The notes under the pieces: model-generated
The model's database searches: none
Told to the model about the DNA's origin: nothing
What the model saw: the letters and a program-made list of their open reading frames with translations, nothing else
Assembly: GCA_949316235.1 (NCBI GenBank)
Contig: OX438744.1
Coordinates: forward strand, 36,514,778-36,578,777
From: Oegoconia quadripuncta
Taxonomy: Eukaryota; Arthropoda; Insecta; Lepidoptera; Autostichidae
Direction of reading: 5' to 3'
Length of the DNA: 64,000 nucleotides
Made by a program: the position numbers and the translations under genes
Shown here: in pieces, positions 53,801-62,429 of the stretch
Layout: each line of letters begins with the position of its first letter
How positions within the stretch are numbered: the stretch's first letter is position 1

Positions 53801-55599
53801 TACACCAATCGATAAATTGATCGGGTATTGTATTATTGATTAGATATTGAACTTTGTTTATCACAATGTGCATTTGTTTGATTTTCCTTTGCAACACTCC
53901 CTCACGCTCCTTACACTCACTGTAAAGCTTCTATACTGTTTAGAGATGTCTATGATGCGTCAAAACCTTTCTTTAAACCTTTTCCGTTCTACAGAATAAA
54001 ATCGGAACACGAAGAGGAACCAGAACCGTCTCCATATGAGGATGGGATGGCTACCAAACCGATTGCTTCGTCTGAACAACCACCTTTAGATCAACGAGAG
54101 TTACCCCAGGTGTGTATGATCTGCACAGTGCATTTTCCACGTACGCTGTGACCTACTTACATACGTCATTGTGTAATTTATCAACCATCTGGAAACCATA
54201 ATACAAGCCTAGATGCTTAGTGTGGAACTAGCGCTGTGTGTATGTGAAAAGATATTTATTTATTACCATAAGTTATACTATAGACTATTTTAAAAAATAT
54301 ATCACTTTCTGTTCTGTGTAACAATCTACCAATAATTGGCATGATTGATGTATTCTAATTAGAATTTATAGAAATTTTACTTGTGTCTTCTTTTTCTTTA
54401 ATGGTACTAAGGATACAAACTTGTGTCATTTGTACCATTAATGGTACTAGCTAATGGTACTACTGACATAAGGCGTCATGTACTTACGATCGCTTGGTCA
54501 ACGATTACGACAGATGAGTGCATGACCAATTCTTCTTTCCCGTGGGATTTCCGTAAGAATTAATAGGAACCCCCACAGGATGCGAATCGAATAATAAATA
54601 TAATCGTCACAAAAAACATAAGCATACATGAGAATCGGTAATTACAGTATTTTGATGAATGGGTAGCGACTCTGCAGTATTGCTGATTTTCAGTCCCCCC
54701 AACATAGTAGTTGCTGCCACCAAAGCAAGAATGGGCGATATTCAAATCGCTATCAATTTTTTTATGCTTAGTACGTGGCTCTGGACAATATAGAAATTAA
54801 ATTAATGTTATGTAAAGTAATGTAAAAACTAAGAGCCCCTCGTCGATCAGCGCCATCTATCGAGCCACTCCGAACTACTTGCTACTACAATGCGATCAGG
54901 GAGTCTACTCTCTAACGAAAATAGCTTCGGACGGCCGTAACTTCGGACTTCTTCTTTTACAGTTTGCTGCGTCAATTAAATCGTCATTATTTTACTTTTG
55001 TTGTATACATATAGTTGGACATCACAAATTAGTAAGGAACGTCTGAAGTTATGCAAATAAAAGATTCTTAGTAGAAGAAGAAGTCCGAAGTTACGGCCGT
55101 CCGAGGCTATTTTCGTTACAGTGTAGACCCCAGATAAATTGCCCATTTGGACAGAAATACACAGGATCTGTCATATTACGTGTGCAATGAAGACAAACTA
55201 AATGTATGTCTTATTTGTTTACAGAAACAAAAGACCACAGGGATTCTTCCATCGGAACCATCATCAGATGTATCCAGTGATAAAAATATCAAAAGTACAC
55301 AGAATCGCTTCCAGACCATTCGTAAGGTCGTTCCCATAGACATTCTAAAGGCCAGTCTGAATGTTAAAGATGGGCAAGAGTCCAACACTTCTGATGACGT
55401 CATGCACGACCACGTGAATAAAAAACACATTAAGAAAAATGTAGACACCGTATACATACTCAACAAAGATGGGAATTTTACAACAAAGAAGCAAAAATTG
55501 ATCACACCTGCAAGAAACTTGAACACAAAGCCCTATTCGAAGGAACCTATTTATTTTAAATTAACAGGAAATGTTGGAGTAACTAAGAATGGTAAATAG
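41701..55599 (+). CDS. Paralogue C: THAP plus ZZ zinc-finger protein, complete frame
   Basis: Nine exons: 41701-41825, 42625-42866, 47325-47420, 47904-47999, 50183-50252, 51387-51498, 53050-53150, 53995-54109, 55225-55599. Their lengths sum to 1332 nt, one open frame of 443 residues. THAP domain (residues ~20-95): [31 protein letters not shown] and KAVPTMNL supply all C2CH ligands and the conserved P, W, F and AVPT. Then two near-identical 32-codon acidic exons, a ZZ finger (YKCNNC, RYTCVQC, YDLCSTC, GTHMLH), [17 protein letters not shown], an acidic exon, and a lysine-rich tail ending [14 protein letters not shown] domains bind DNA and ZZ fingers bind peptides, often histone tails or N-degrons, so a nuclear adaptor is a fair guess. 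Other exons could hide in the 4.5-kb intron. Confidence 0.82.
42170..42530 (-). pseudogene. RTE-type C-terminal relic inside the THAP intron
   Basis: The minus strand reads [36 protein letters not shown] and, after frameshifts, [16 protein letters not shown], the usual end of lepidopteran RTE elements. Confidence 0.78.
42625..42866 (+). CDS. Exon C2: rest of the THAP domain
   Basis: Acceptor atattttttag, 242 nt, phase 2 in and 1 out, donor gtatgt. [60 protein letters not shown], ending EFKKPVHAT. The spacing C23-x46-C70-x2-H73 is normal for THAP. Confidence 0.85.
43100..43990. other. AT-rich intron of gene C
   Basis: No recognised element. A short minus-strand frame at 42879-43094 has no family I know. 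Confidence 0.4.
44000..44135 (-). pseudogene. Non-LTR RT C-terminal scrap
   Basis: The minus strand reads [26 protein letters not shown] and [10 protein letters not shown]. Related to 28840-28915. Confidence 0.75.
44860..46905 (+). mobile_element. Internally deleted DNA transposon with subterminal motif clusters
   Basis: The central plus-strand pieces look like the two ends of one transposase: an acceptor-like ttttttacag, then MTPRKK and a basic region (near 45574-45700) fused to [20 protein letters not shown] and [20 protein letters not shown] (45730-45990), a C-terminal block I know from arthropod transposase-like proteins, and a further C-terminal piece near 46240-46450 ([32 protein letters not shown]). 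Both flanks carry many copies of a motif close to gtatctcccctgg. Superfamily not assigned. It lies in the intron between C2 and C3a. Confidence 0.6.
47325..47420 (+). CDS. Exon C3a: first copy of the tandem 32-codon exon
   Basis: Acceptor cattttacag, donor gtgagg, phase 1 in and out. Encodes [20 protein letters not shown] and [11 protein letters not shown]. Confidence 0.78.
47497..47838. mobile_element. TA-type MITE with ggcccgtattaataaacc ends
   Basis: 342 bp, inverted ends ggctcgtattaataaacc and gggtttattaatacgggcc. It lies in the intron between the twin exons and is absent from the matching site after C3b, which reads ttttagactcgtttgctttt uninterrupted. So it entered after the exon duplication. 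Confidence 0.85.
47904..47999 (+). CDS. Exon C3b: second copy of the tandem exon
   Basis: Same length and phase as C3a. [20 protein letters not shown] and [11 protein letters not shown]. The more acidic version; it resembles the B1 exon in CDDVSLYD. Either exon or both can be used without frame change. Confidence 0.85.
48096..48630. mobile_element. Foldback transposon, 25-bp inverted ends, TTA target duplication
   Basis: ggggccgtccatatattacg at the left and cgtaatttatggacggcccc at the right, TTA on both sides (48093-48095, 48631-48633). Subterminal G tracts at 48130-48190 and 48535-48590. A copy of the Lepidoptera-type repeat (48285-48455) is nested inside. The target sits in the duplicated intron; the empty site gattatagattcaggttccc is visible at 47858-47877. 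Confidence 0.88.
48990..49445. mobile_element. TA-type MITE, second full copy, with nested LINE tail
   Basis: Same ends and body as 47497-47838, TA on both sides. About 120 bp at 49137-49256 (cattatgctgagctggaacc ... ttctttctttcttt) interrupts it and looks like a non-LTR 3' end with a simple-repeat tail. Confidence 0.85.
49506..49776 (+). mobile_element. GC-rich retroposon with poly(A) and 14-bp target duplication
   Basis: Starts agggccgatcccgctcgcag, ends catttccccgcg plus 14 A. The perfect target duplication ggctattctaatgt is at 49492-49505 and 49777-49790. It is much more GC-rich than its surroundings. Probably the 3' end of a non-LTR element or a SINE derived from one. Confidence 0.92.
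49880..50182. other. Intron of gene C
   Basis: AT-rich; one RTE-tail-like piece near 50060-50110 (ggaaaagacccatgtccagc). Confidence 0.45.
50183..50252 (+). CDS. Exon C4: first half of the ZZ finger
   Basis: Acceptor ttattacag, donor gtaaga; [20 protein letters not shown] then IT. Holds the CNNC ligand pair. HHDYKCNNC is what ZZ fingers usually begin with. Confidence 0.85.
50253..51060. other. Intron of gene C between the ZZ halves
   Basis: AT-rich; a short perfect direct repeat aataccactgtacagcagc at about 50704-50740. No other feature. Confidence 0.5.
51070..51265 (+). repeat. tRNA-derived SINE, family 2
   Basis: gacctgtttggtgtagtggt head, ggttacgggttcgaatcccg B box, tail gtggaactagatggcgctgt. 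It ends 120 bp before the next exon. Confidence 0.85.
51387..51498 (+). CDS. Exon C5: second half of the ZZ finger
   Basis: 112 nt; [20 protein letters not shown], then [25 protein letters not shown] and HMLH complete the ligand set. Donor gtgagt. This exon has a single donor, in contrast to its amplified counterpart B3. Confidence 0.9.
51628..51975 (+). repeat. Interspersed Lepidoptera-type repeat, one copy plus a second 3' end
   Basis: actaactttccgcccgcgac, ccaaatccgtccagccgttt, actttcgcatttataatatt at 51815. The last ~50 bases recur at 51925-51975 (cgcaaaatttcgcatttata, attagttggga). Non-coding. Confidence 0.7.
52335..52445 (+). pseudogene. RTE C-terminal scrap
   Basis: [20 protein letters not shown] then [13 protein letters not shown] and a stop, the last residues of an RTE element. 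Confidence 0.7.
52490..52760 (-). pseudogene. 3' end of the Jockey-like element (copy 4)
   Basis: The minus strand reads [20 protein letters not shown] and [14 protein letters not shown], same block as 36190-36960. It is the only copy of this family on the minus strand here. Confidence 0.82.
53050..53150 (+). CDS. Exon C6: short helical exon
   Basis: Acceptor ctatttcag; [20 protein letters not shown] then [13 protein letters not shown]; donor gtgagt, phase 2. Corresponds to A4 (EVQRIL) and B4 (EVQRIL). Confidence 0.82.
53620..53812 (-). repeat. SINE family 1
   Basis: Minus-strand copy with B box cgggttcgaaacccgcga. Tail toward 53620. Confidence 0.85.
53995..54109 (+). CDS. Exon C7: acidic proline-rich exon
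   Basis: Acceptor ttctacag, donor gtgtgt; [20 protein letters not shown] then [18 protein letters not shown]. Confidence 0.8.
54170..54268 (+). repeat. SINE family 2 tail
   Basis: atttatcaaccatctggaaa, aatacaagcctagatgctta, gcgctgtgtgtatgtg. The head is missing. Confidence 0.7.
54901..55128. repeat. Foldback element, ~54-bp arms
   Basis: taacgaaaatagcttcggac ... gtaacttcggacttcttctt and its reverse complement aagaagtccgaagttacggc ... ggctattttcgtta. It ends 97 bp before the last exon of C. Confidence 0.88.
55225..55599 (+). CDS. Exon C8: terminal exon
   Basis: Acceptor tttgtttacag; 124 residues, [40 protein letters not shown], then a Lys/Asp-rich end [20 protein letters not shown] and stop TAG. 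Unlike the A and B tails in sequence, though similarly charged. Confidence 0.78.
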   Translation, partial: KQKTTGILPSEPSSDVSSDKNIKSTQNRFQTIRKVVPIDILKASLNVKDGQESNTSDDVMHDHVNKKHIKKNVDTVYILNKDGNFTTKKQKLITPARNLNTKPYSKEPIYFKLTGNVGVTKNGK

Positions 55600-55619
55600 A
55601 AAATTTGATTTACCAGTAA

Positions 55620-56010
55620 AATTATATTAGAAGTGCTGTCTGGTGTCGGCACGTAAAAGAATAGAACCAATCCGACTCTTCCCGTGGGAGTCGTAAAAGG
55701 CACTATGGGAATTTCTACAAAAAAAAACATCTATAGATTTGCAGGTTTTAACGGCGATGGCCTCACCCCCTGTGACGTGTGCATTTCTGTCTATTTCGTA
55801 AGGTAAACCCGTGGATGTTGTTTCAAGCATGTTTGGAACACTCAAACGCCAATGTTTGGGATATCTCTGACCACCCCATTTCGGATAAAGGTCGTGACGT
55901 TATGTATGTATGTATTATTGAAGTCCTACCAAATTAGATGCCAAATCGAATTTTAAATTAGTGATGAAAATTTTGAATGTTACTTAGTTTTAACTAGTGC
56001 AGGTTTATAT
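55620..56010. repeat. Interspersed repeat downstream of gene C
   Basis: gtctggtgtcggcacgtaaa, cgtgggagtcgtaaaaggca, ggcctcaccccctgtgacgt. Related segments occur at 23690-23740 and 44615-44690. Probably within or just past the 3' UTR of C. Confidence 0.5.
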
Positions 56011-56014
56011 CGCA

Positions 56015-56240
56015 CGACCGGTTGGTGTAGTGGATAGTGACCCTATCAGCGAAACCAACGGTTGCGGGTTCGAACCCCGCGACGGGTAAATGTTTGTGTG
56101 ATGAATATGAACATTTATTCCTGAGTCATGGATGTTTATATTTGTATGTTTATCCGTTATCTAGTATCCATAGTACAAGCTTTGCTTTGTTCGGGACTAG
56201 ATGATTGGTGTAAGTGTCCGAAATATTTCTTTATATATGT
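56015..56240 (+). repeat. SINE family 1
   Basis: cgaccggttggtgtagtgga, gttcgaaccccgcgacgg; full tail. Confidence 0.88.
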
Positions 56241-56324
56241 ATTTTGTATGAATTACAGTGATCGTGAGATAGATAGTTTGTATGTAAGGCGATGCAGCAC
56301 ATTCCCATTAAAGTTAGACAATAG

Positions 56325-56580
56325 GGGTGCTGTTTGGTGTTGTGATTAGAGACCTTAAACACGATGTATAGAGGTCACGAGTTTGAAACCCATTAAGGGT
56401 GTATATTTGTAGTATGAACGCCGATGTGTATACCTGAGTTATTGAGAATATTTTTACAAATAGATACAGGTAGGTATTCGTGTAGTATCTATCTGGTGTC
56501 TATAATACAACCCTAATTCCTTAGTGTGGAAATAGATGGCGCAGTGTATGTCCAAGGATATTTGTATCCTAGTTCCCCAA
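56325..56580 (+). repeat. SINE family 2, diverged
   Basis: ggtgctgtttggtgttgtga, gtcacgagtttgaaacccat, tgtggaaatagatggcgcag. Confidence 0.75.
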
Positions 56581-56834
56581 CACATGATGGCGACCATTTC
56601 ATATAAGTATTGCATAAAATATAAATTGAATTCGGATATAAGCTTCATCGTGGCTTCATCCATTGTTTCAACTGCCTGCTTGTGCAGCAATAATAATAAT
56701 TTGTAGAATTACCAGAAAGTTTGTGACTTCATCTGTCATTACTTCATCAGCTGAACCCGTCACATTTGCTCGATACCCATCTGGTGCGGAAATTACCTTC
56801 TTCACTTTGAAAATAATAATAATAGTTTTAATAA

Positions 56835-56910
56835 TTGGGATTGGAGGAGGCCTATTTTCAGCAGTAGACGTCCTGTGGTTGAAATGATGGTGATGATGAA
56901 TTGATGTTAT
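56835..56910 (+). repeat. RTE 3' tail
   Basis: ggaggaggcctattttcagc, agtagacgtcctgtggttga and a gatgatgatg tract. Confidence 0.6.
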
Positions 56911-57915
56911 TATTGCAGTGATCATGAGAATGAGACCGCCGATCCAAGCTGAGATTGGTGCTGATTCAACGAAGAGATGACTTCTTTAAGTTGTTCTTTT
57001 GATGGCTCGTGTATCTGTTGATACTGCTGCAAGGACAATTTTCAACTACTCTGGAATCGTTGCATATTTGTAAAGTGCTATTACGACCCAGAAACCTCTG
57101 AGTAAGGAATAACTATGTCCTATGATGACACCGAGAATTTCCTATTATAACCTGAATATATGTATAACACTTAAATGGACCTTTAGATTGGGCGCCTAAT
57201 ACTTTACAATGTTTTTTGCAATATAAATAATGTACTTTTATTTATAATCCACCTTGGTTGTAGCATTGTATTGTATTCGTAGTTTATTGAAACTGAATTC
57301 CATAATCTCAATTCTCCTAATTTGGAAGTCAGGCGTTATATTTTCTCATGTGTACAATCAACGTCTTTAGTCATGTTATTTTAGTTTAAAGTATGTGCCA
57401 TTTTGTGAATAAAATATTACTATTACTAACTTATCCCCGACCTGTGAATTTTCGCATATTTGTAATTGTACTAATTTAAATTATAAAACAATATGCGACA
57501 ATAGAAGCTCAAAAGTAGAGCTGATTTGACGTACGTAATAAAATAATATAATCAAACACACCAAAAAATATAGTTTTTCTTTGCAGTTTATCCTATATCA
57601 TCAAAAATATTTTATGTAAATATGTATAGACAAGACTCGTTTCGGACATAGAACTAAAGAAAAAAATATTAAAATTACACTCCCATTTTTCTTGCTAAAT
57701 TCCAAGTTTGGTCCTTCGATAAACAAGGAGGAAATGTGAAAATGAAAAAGTGGTTTTTATTTTTTAATAAAACCAAAACATACATTTAGTCAAAAAATTT
57801 CGAAACTCATAACCGAAGTCCGCTGATGGATGAACAAACTCACGCTTGTTCATTATTTTATCTTATCTGTTCATGTGGGGTGGTTAGTCTGTGGGTCAGT
57901 GCATCGGATTATTAA
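56911..57915. other. AT-rich intergenic DNA
   Basis: I see no gene, RNA or recognised repeat. Confidence 0.45.
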
Positions 57916-57921
57916 CGTGGC

Positions 57922-58068
57922 GGCTTTTTGGCGAGATCTCTGCGAGTAAAGTTGCATTTTTCTTTATAATTTGTGCATTATTATAAAACACAATTAAAAA
58001 TAGACATGGCTGTATGGGCTTTGATCACTTTACCTTCTCCGAGAGGAGGGAATAAATTGAAAAAAAAA
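57922..58068 (+). mobile_element. R retroposon copy R6, internally deleted
   Basis: Has both ends (ggctttttggcgagatctct; ttctccgagaggagggaata) but lacks about 240 bp of the middle. Confidence 0.85.
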
Positions 58069-58080
58069 GTATTTGTTGAG

Positions 58081-58459
58081 AGCTTTTTGGCGAGATCTCC
58101 CCGAGTGAAGTTGCATTTTTCTTTATAATTCTTATAATTTGTGTATTCTAACTTTTGAAGCTAATGGCAGAATATTGTGCAGCAAACGTTAGTGATGGTG
58201 TACAAGTGAAGGGAAGTGTAAATTAAAATGCGTAACGGAGCATTCGGGTTCCCACAAGAAGCCGCCAAAATCTTTTGTAAAGCATTCTGCCACTTTACTG
58301 AAGAATGACTTGACCGTGATTAGATTCTGTATACGCCAAGTATACGACGAATTATTTGTTTTGACTGAGACTGACTTACAAACTGAAGAAATAAGACGTG
58401 GCTGTTTGGGCTAGGTCCCTTTGCCTTCTCCTGGAGGAGAGAATAAAACGAAAAAAAAA
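58081..58459 (+). mobile_element. R retroposon copy R7
   Basis: Full-length; gctttttggcgagatctccc to ggagagaataaaacg plus A run. Confidence 0.9.
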
Positions 58460-58502
58460 TGTTAATTTTGTTATCGACTTTTCGTTCGTTCGATTTGCCG
58501 TG

Positions 58503-58893
58503 GTTTTTTGGCGGGATCTCGGCGAGTGAAGTAGCATTTTTGTTTATAATTCTTATAATTTGTGTATTCTGACTTTTCAAGCTTAATAATGGCAGGATAT
58601 AGTGCAGCAAAAGTTAGTGATGGTGTACAAGTGAAGGGAAGTGTAAACTAAAGTGCGTAACGGAGCTTTCGGGTTCCTACAAGAAGCCGCCAAAATCTTT
58701 TGTAAAGCATTCTGCTACTTTACTGAAGAATGACTTGACCGTCACTAGACTCTGTATACGTCAACTATACGACGATTTACTTGTTTTGACTGAGACTGAC
58801 TTATAAACTGAAGAAATAAGAAAAATAAGACATGGCTGTTATGGGCTTAGATCCCTTTGCCTTCTCCTAGAGGAGAATAAATTTAAAAAAAAA
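58503..58893 (+). mobile_element. R retroposon copy R8 with 13-bp target duplication
   Basis: 391 bp between perfect duplications tcgatttgccgtg (58490-58502, 58894-58906). The duplication and the A-rich end mark it as a retroposed copy and fix the ends of the family: 5' gttttttggcgggatctcgg. Confidence 0.94.
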
Positions 58894-59959
58894 TCGATTT
58901 GCCGTGATATTTTGAACTTTTCTTTAGTTTTCAATTGTTATTGTTAAGTGTTTAGTTGTACTATTTGTTGAGTTTAGTGGTTTTGTTACCGTTTTGTTTG
59001 TTGGTACTGTGGTTTGTTATTCGTTATTTGTTTTGTTTGATAAAATGTCCAGCCGCCGAGATTGCGTCTTTGACTGTAACACCAGCGGTAAATTCTAAAA
59101 TATAATATTATAATATGTTCTTATAAGGCCTGAAATCTGTATTCATTTTTGTCAATAAGGAATTTTTTCTAATTAGAGGATTTGTATGGGGATGGGCAGG
59201 GGCGTAGCGCGGTACGGGGTACTAGAAGGGTGTATATGCTGGTCGGCTGGAATGCTCACGAACTGGTAAGTGAATAAATATTAATTAATAAGCAAAAGCA
59301 ACAGACCAACATAAGACTAGAAACTCCATACAAAAAAATGCTTAAACAGCTGCATAAATAACTTTGTACCTACTTTAAAATGGCTCTGAACCCAACTCCG
59401 AAACCTAAAGGAAGGAGGTTTTCTTTGGATGAAAAAATTTTGGCTTTGTCACTATATAAACGTAGTCCTCAGTCATACAAATTGTTATATAGGCTTTTTA
59501 CTTTGCCATCAAGCAAAGCTTTAAAAACTCTATTAACAGAAATAAAAATTAAATGTGGCATAAATGACGTCATATTTGAAGAATTAAAATTAACTGTGTC
59601 CAAAATGAGTTTGCTGGCTAAAATGTGTACAGTAATATTTGATGAAATGGCCCTTACTCCACAAGTCCAATATGATGTTCATAATGATATTTTCATAGGG
59701 TTCGAAAATTATGGTGAAGACAACAGGCATAGGATCGCAGACCACGCGCTTGTATTCATGATAAAAGGAATAAAATCAAACTTTAAACAACCTATTGCAT
59801 ATTATTATACACAAAATGTAACAAGCGTAATTTTAAAAGAACTCCTTATTAAAATAATTAAAAGAGTTCAAGACACAGGTCTAAAAGTCGTTGCACCGGT
59901 CTGCGATCAAGGTACCTCAAATGTAAGTGCCATTAACAAACTCGTTGAGGACACAAAAG

Positions 59960-60890
59960 CTTCATATCTGCCTGCCTCTGCTCGGTTCTCAATTTCTTGT
60001 TTAAGTGTTTTTATGTTGAGGTGCTCATGCAAATCCGATATTCTAGTAATCCAAGGGGCATTTGTAATTGTTTTAAGGACATTGTTTTGATACCTCTGTA
60101 GTATCTCTATGTTCGAGTTTTTGGCTGTGCCCCACAGTTCAATACCATAAGTCGAAACTGGTTTTAGGACAGTTTTGTATATAAGCAATTTGTTACTTAG
60201 GGACACTTGGGAATGTCTGCCAAGTAGCCAGTTAAGTTTCCTGAGCCGTTGATTGCTCATCACGTTTCTTTTCTATATGTACCCTCCAAGTTTGTTTCCT
60301 ATCCAGATACATGCCCAGGTATTTGGCAGTATTGCTATGGGGCAAAGTGTCATTCCCAAGTTTAACAGGTGTGCAGTTATCTTTGCGTAATGTAAAAGTT
60401 ACGTGTACAGATTTATTGGCGCTAGCTCTAATACGCTATTTCCTTATCCATTTGTCAACTTTATCCAGGTGCTGTTGTAGGTTTTCAGAGGCTGTGTTTG
60501 GATCCCTGTTGTTACACAGTGCCGCTGTGTCATCAGCAAACGTTGCAGAGAGAACATTTTTTGTTACTGGTATGTAGGCCGTATACATTAGATATAGTGT
60601 TGGTCCTAATACTGAACCCTGAGGCACGCCTGCTTTTATATCGTGAAATTCTGAGAAAGAGTCGTTAATTTTCACACGGAAGATTCTGTCTTCCAGGTAT
60701 GATCTTAGGAGCATGTAAAGGTTGTGTAGGAGGTGCTTTTTCATCTTAACCAGCAGTCCCATGTGCCAGACCTTGTCAAATGCTTGTTGGACATCCAGAA
60801 ATACGGCAGAACAGTACCTACTCTTTTCCCTCTAGTGCATTTCTAATCTTTTCGGCTACATGCATTTCTAATTTATTATATAAGAATTTA
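59960..60890 (-). pseudogene. Jockey-like RT fragment inserted in the P-element relic
   Basis: Minus-strand order: LVKMKKHLLHNLYMLLRSYL, AGVPQGSVLGPTLYLMYTAY, FADDTAALCNN (catalytic block, 60530 region), QQHLDKVDKWIRK, KLNWLLGRHSQVSLSNKLLI and TYGIELWGTAKNSNIEILQR, ending near 59965. RT motifs are well kept, with a frame change near 60300-60430. Younger than the P element it disrupts. Confidence 0.92.
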
Positions 60891-61326
60891 TTGTATACAG
60901 AGATGGAAACGAAAATCTGGTTAAATGGGAATATTTTGCAAAAATTTATGACGTCGATAAATGTTACGGAGAGTTGAGTTATTTATATAAATTAACTAGG
61001 GAACACACAGAGAAAGAGAAAATTAAGAAAATGCGTGTAAAAACGGCTGTACATGTAAATTTTCAGTCACAGTATGGCTGTTGCAGCAGAACATTTATCG
61101 GAAAGGGGTGATATTCCTAATGAATGTCGGAATATCATCCCTTTAGTAGGAATCATTGATAAAGTATTAGATTCATTGAATGTATCAACTTTTCACATTC
61201 CTCGTGGAAAAATTTATAAAGGACCCATAAAAAAAACTCATCTCATCATCAGCTATGGAATGATGCTATAAAAAAGTTAAAAAGTATGAAATTTGTAATT
61301 AATAAATAATTGACGAATTAATTTGA

Positions 61327-61555
61327 CGACCGATTGGTGTAGTGGACCCTGTCAGCGAAACCAACGGTTGCGGGTTCGAATCCCGCGACGGGTAAATGTT
61401 TGTGTGATGAATATGAACATTTATTCCTGAGTCATGGATGTTTATATAAATATTTATGTATGTTTATCCGTTATCTAGTATCCATAGTACAAGCTTGCTT
61501 AGTTTGGGACTAGATGATTGGTGTAAGTGTCCGAAATATTTATTTATTTATATTT
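61327..61555 (+). repeat. SINE family 1 inside the P-element relic
   Basis: gaccgattggtgtagtggac, gggttcgaatcccgcgacgg, full tail to gtccgaaatatttattta. The 16 or so bases between the two boxes are shortened. Confidence 0.9.
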
Positions 61556-61599
61556 ATTATTTAATAATCCTATCGAACATGTTTTCCTTCACATTTGCA

Positions 61600-61740
61600 G
61601 GGTCTTGCTGGAAGAAATCTCTTTTTAGAGATAAGCTAGTGCCTTTTGTACATCCTATATCTAGTATGTATTTGACCTTTATGTGTACTCGTGTGCAATA
61701 AATTATAAAATAAATAAATAAATATAAATAATAATAAAGG
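61600..61740 (+). repeat. Non-LTR 3' tail
   Basis: gtcttgctggaagaaatctc, agataagctagtgccttttg, gcaataaattataaaataaa. Diverged member of the cctggaagagatcgct family. Confidence 0.6.
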
Positions 61741-62429
61741 AGACACTGTGGTAAAGTACTGTACTGACCCACTGTAAAAAACTTAATCCGCACAATAGAA
61801 GGTTTTCAAAAAATATGGCAAAAATTGCTCAAGCGTTCTTTTGATATCCATGCTCATCCGGAACTTCAACCAAGATCCTATTGAAAAATTTTTCAGAAAC
61901 GTAAGAAGTGCAGGTGTGAGAAACATTAATTCTTTAAATTGTGTGGGGTTTGAGGGAGCTTTTAAAACCTGTTAAATAATTATCATTCTCCACATTCAGT
62001 CAATTCTAACTGTGAACCAGATTCAAACAATTGTCTAAAAACATTTCATTTTTTTATTACTGATAAAGAAAAATAGAATAAGGCTCCTGTTCAAACCCAA
62101 CACATTTATATTGACCAACCGCTAAGTGTTATTCAAAACAAAAATGAAAGCCAAGAGGGCCTTGATCAAATGGGTTATGTATGTGGTTGGGTACCTACTA
62201 AAAAAATGTTTGAGAGCAATATTTGCAAAGCATGTAAAAAATGTAGACAAGTGTTATGTGGGGATAAGGATGACCTTGTAAATGCATTCATAAAAGTTAA
62301 AGAATATAATAAAAATAAAAAGTGGCTGTGCTACCGTCGACTTCCATGAAAACCTGCTTCAAAGAGATGCAAAATATAGCCATTAGCTTTTTAAAAGCAA
62401 AACCATATCACAACAACAACAAAATGAAA

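Larger units (their letters stand above)
59045..62380 (+). pseudogene. P-element (THAP9-like) transposase relic
   Basis: Exon 1 (59045-59087) MSSRRDCVFDCNTS, THAP start, donor gtaaat, phase 1; the rest of the THAP domain is not found. From 59380: SLDEKILALSLYKRSPQSYK, then the RNase H-like core FDEMALTPQVQYDVHNDIFI, RIADHALVFMIKGIKSNFKQ, PIAYYYTQNVTS and VVAPVCDQGTSNVSAIN up to KLVEDT at 59960. A Jockey fragment interrupts. It resumes near 60900 (NLVKWEYFAKIYDVDKCYGE, FSHSMAVAAEHLSERGDIPN with a frameshift, GIIDKVLDSLNVSTFH). A SINE interrupts at 61327. The end is NFNQDPIEKFFRNVRSAGVR (about 61865) and, past more frameshifts, GYVCGWVPTKKMFESNICKA (about 62170). Clearly dead. Flanked by R retroposons on both sides. 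Confidence 0.9.

Noticed and set aside
55176..55526. Minus-strand frame opposite the last exon of C
   Set aside because: Shadow; no splice or homology support.
61809..62064. Separate small gene after the SINE in the P relic
   Set aside because: NFNQDPIEKFFRN belongs to the P/THAP9 transposase, and the frame breaks soon after.
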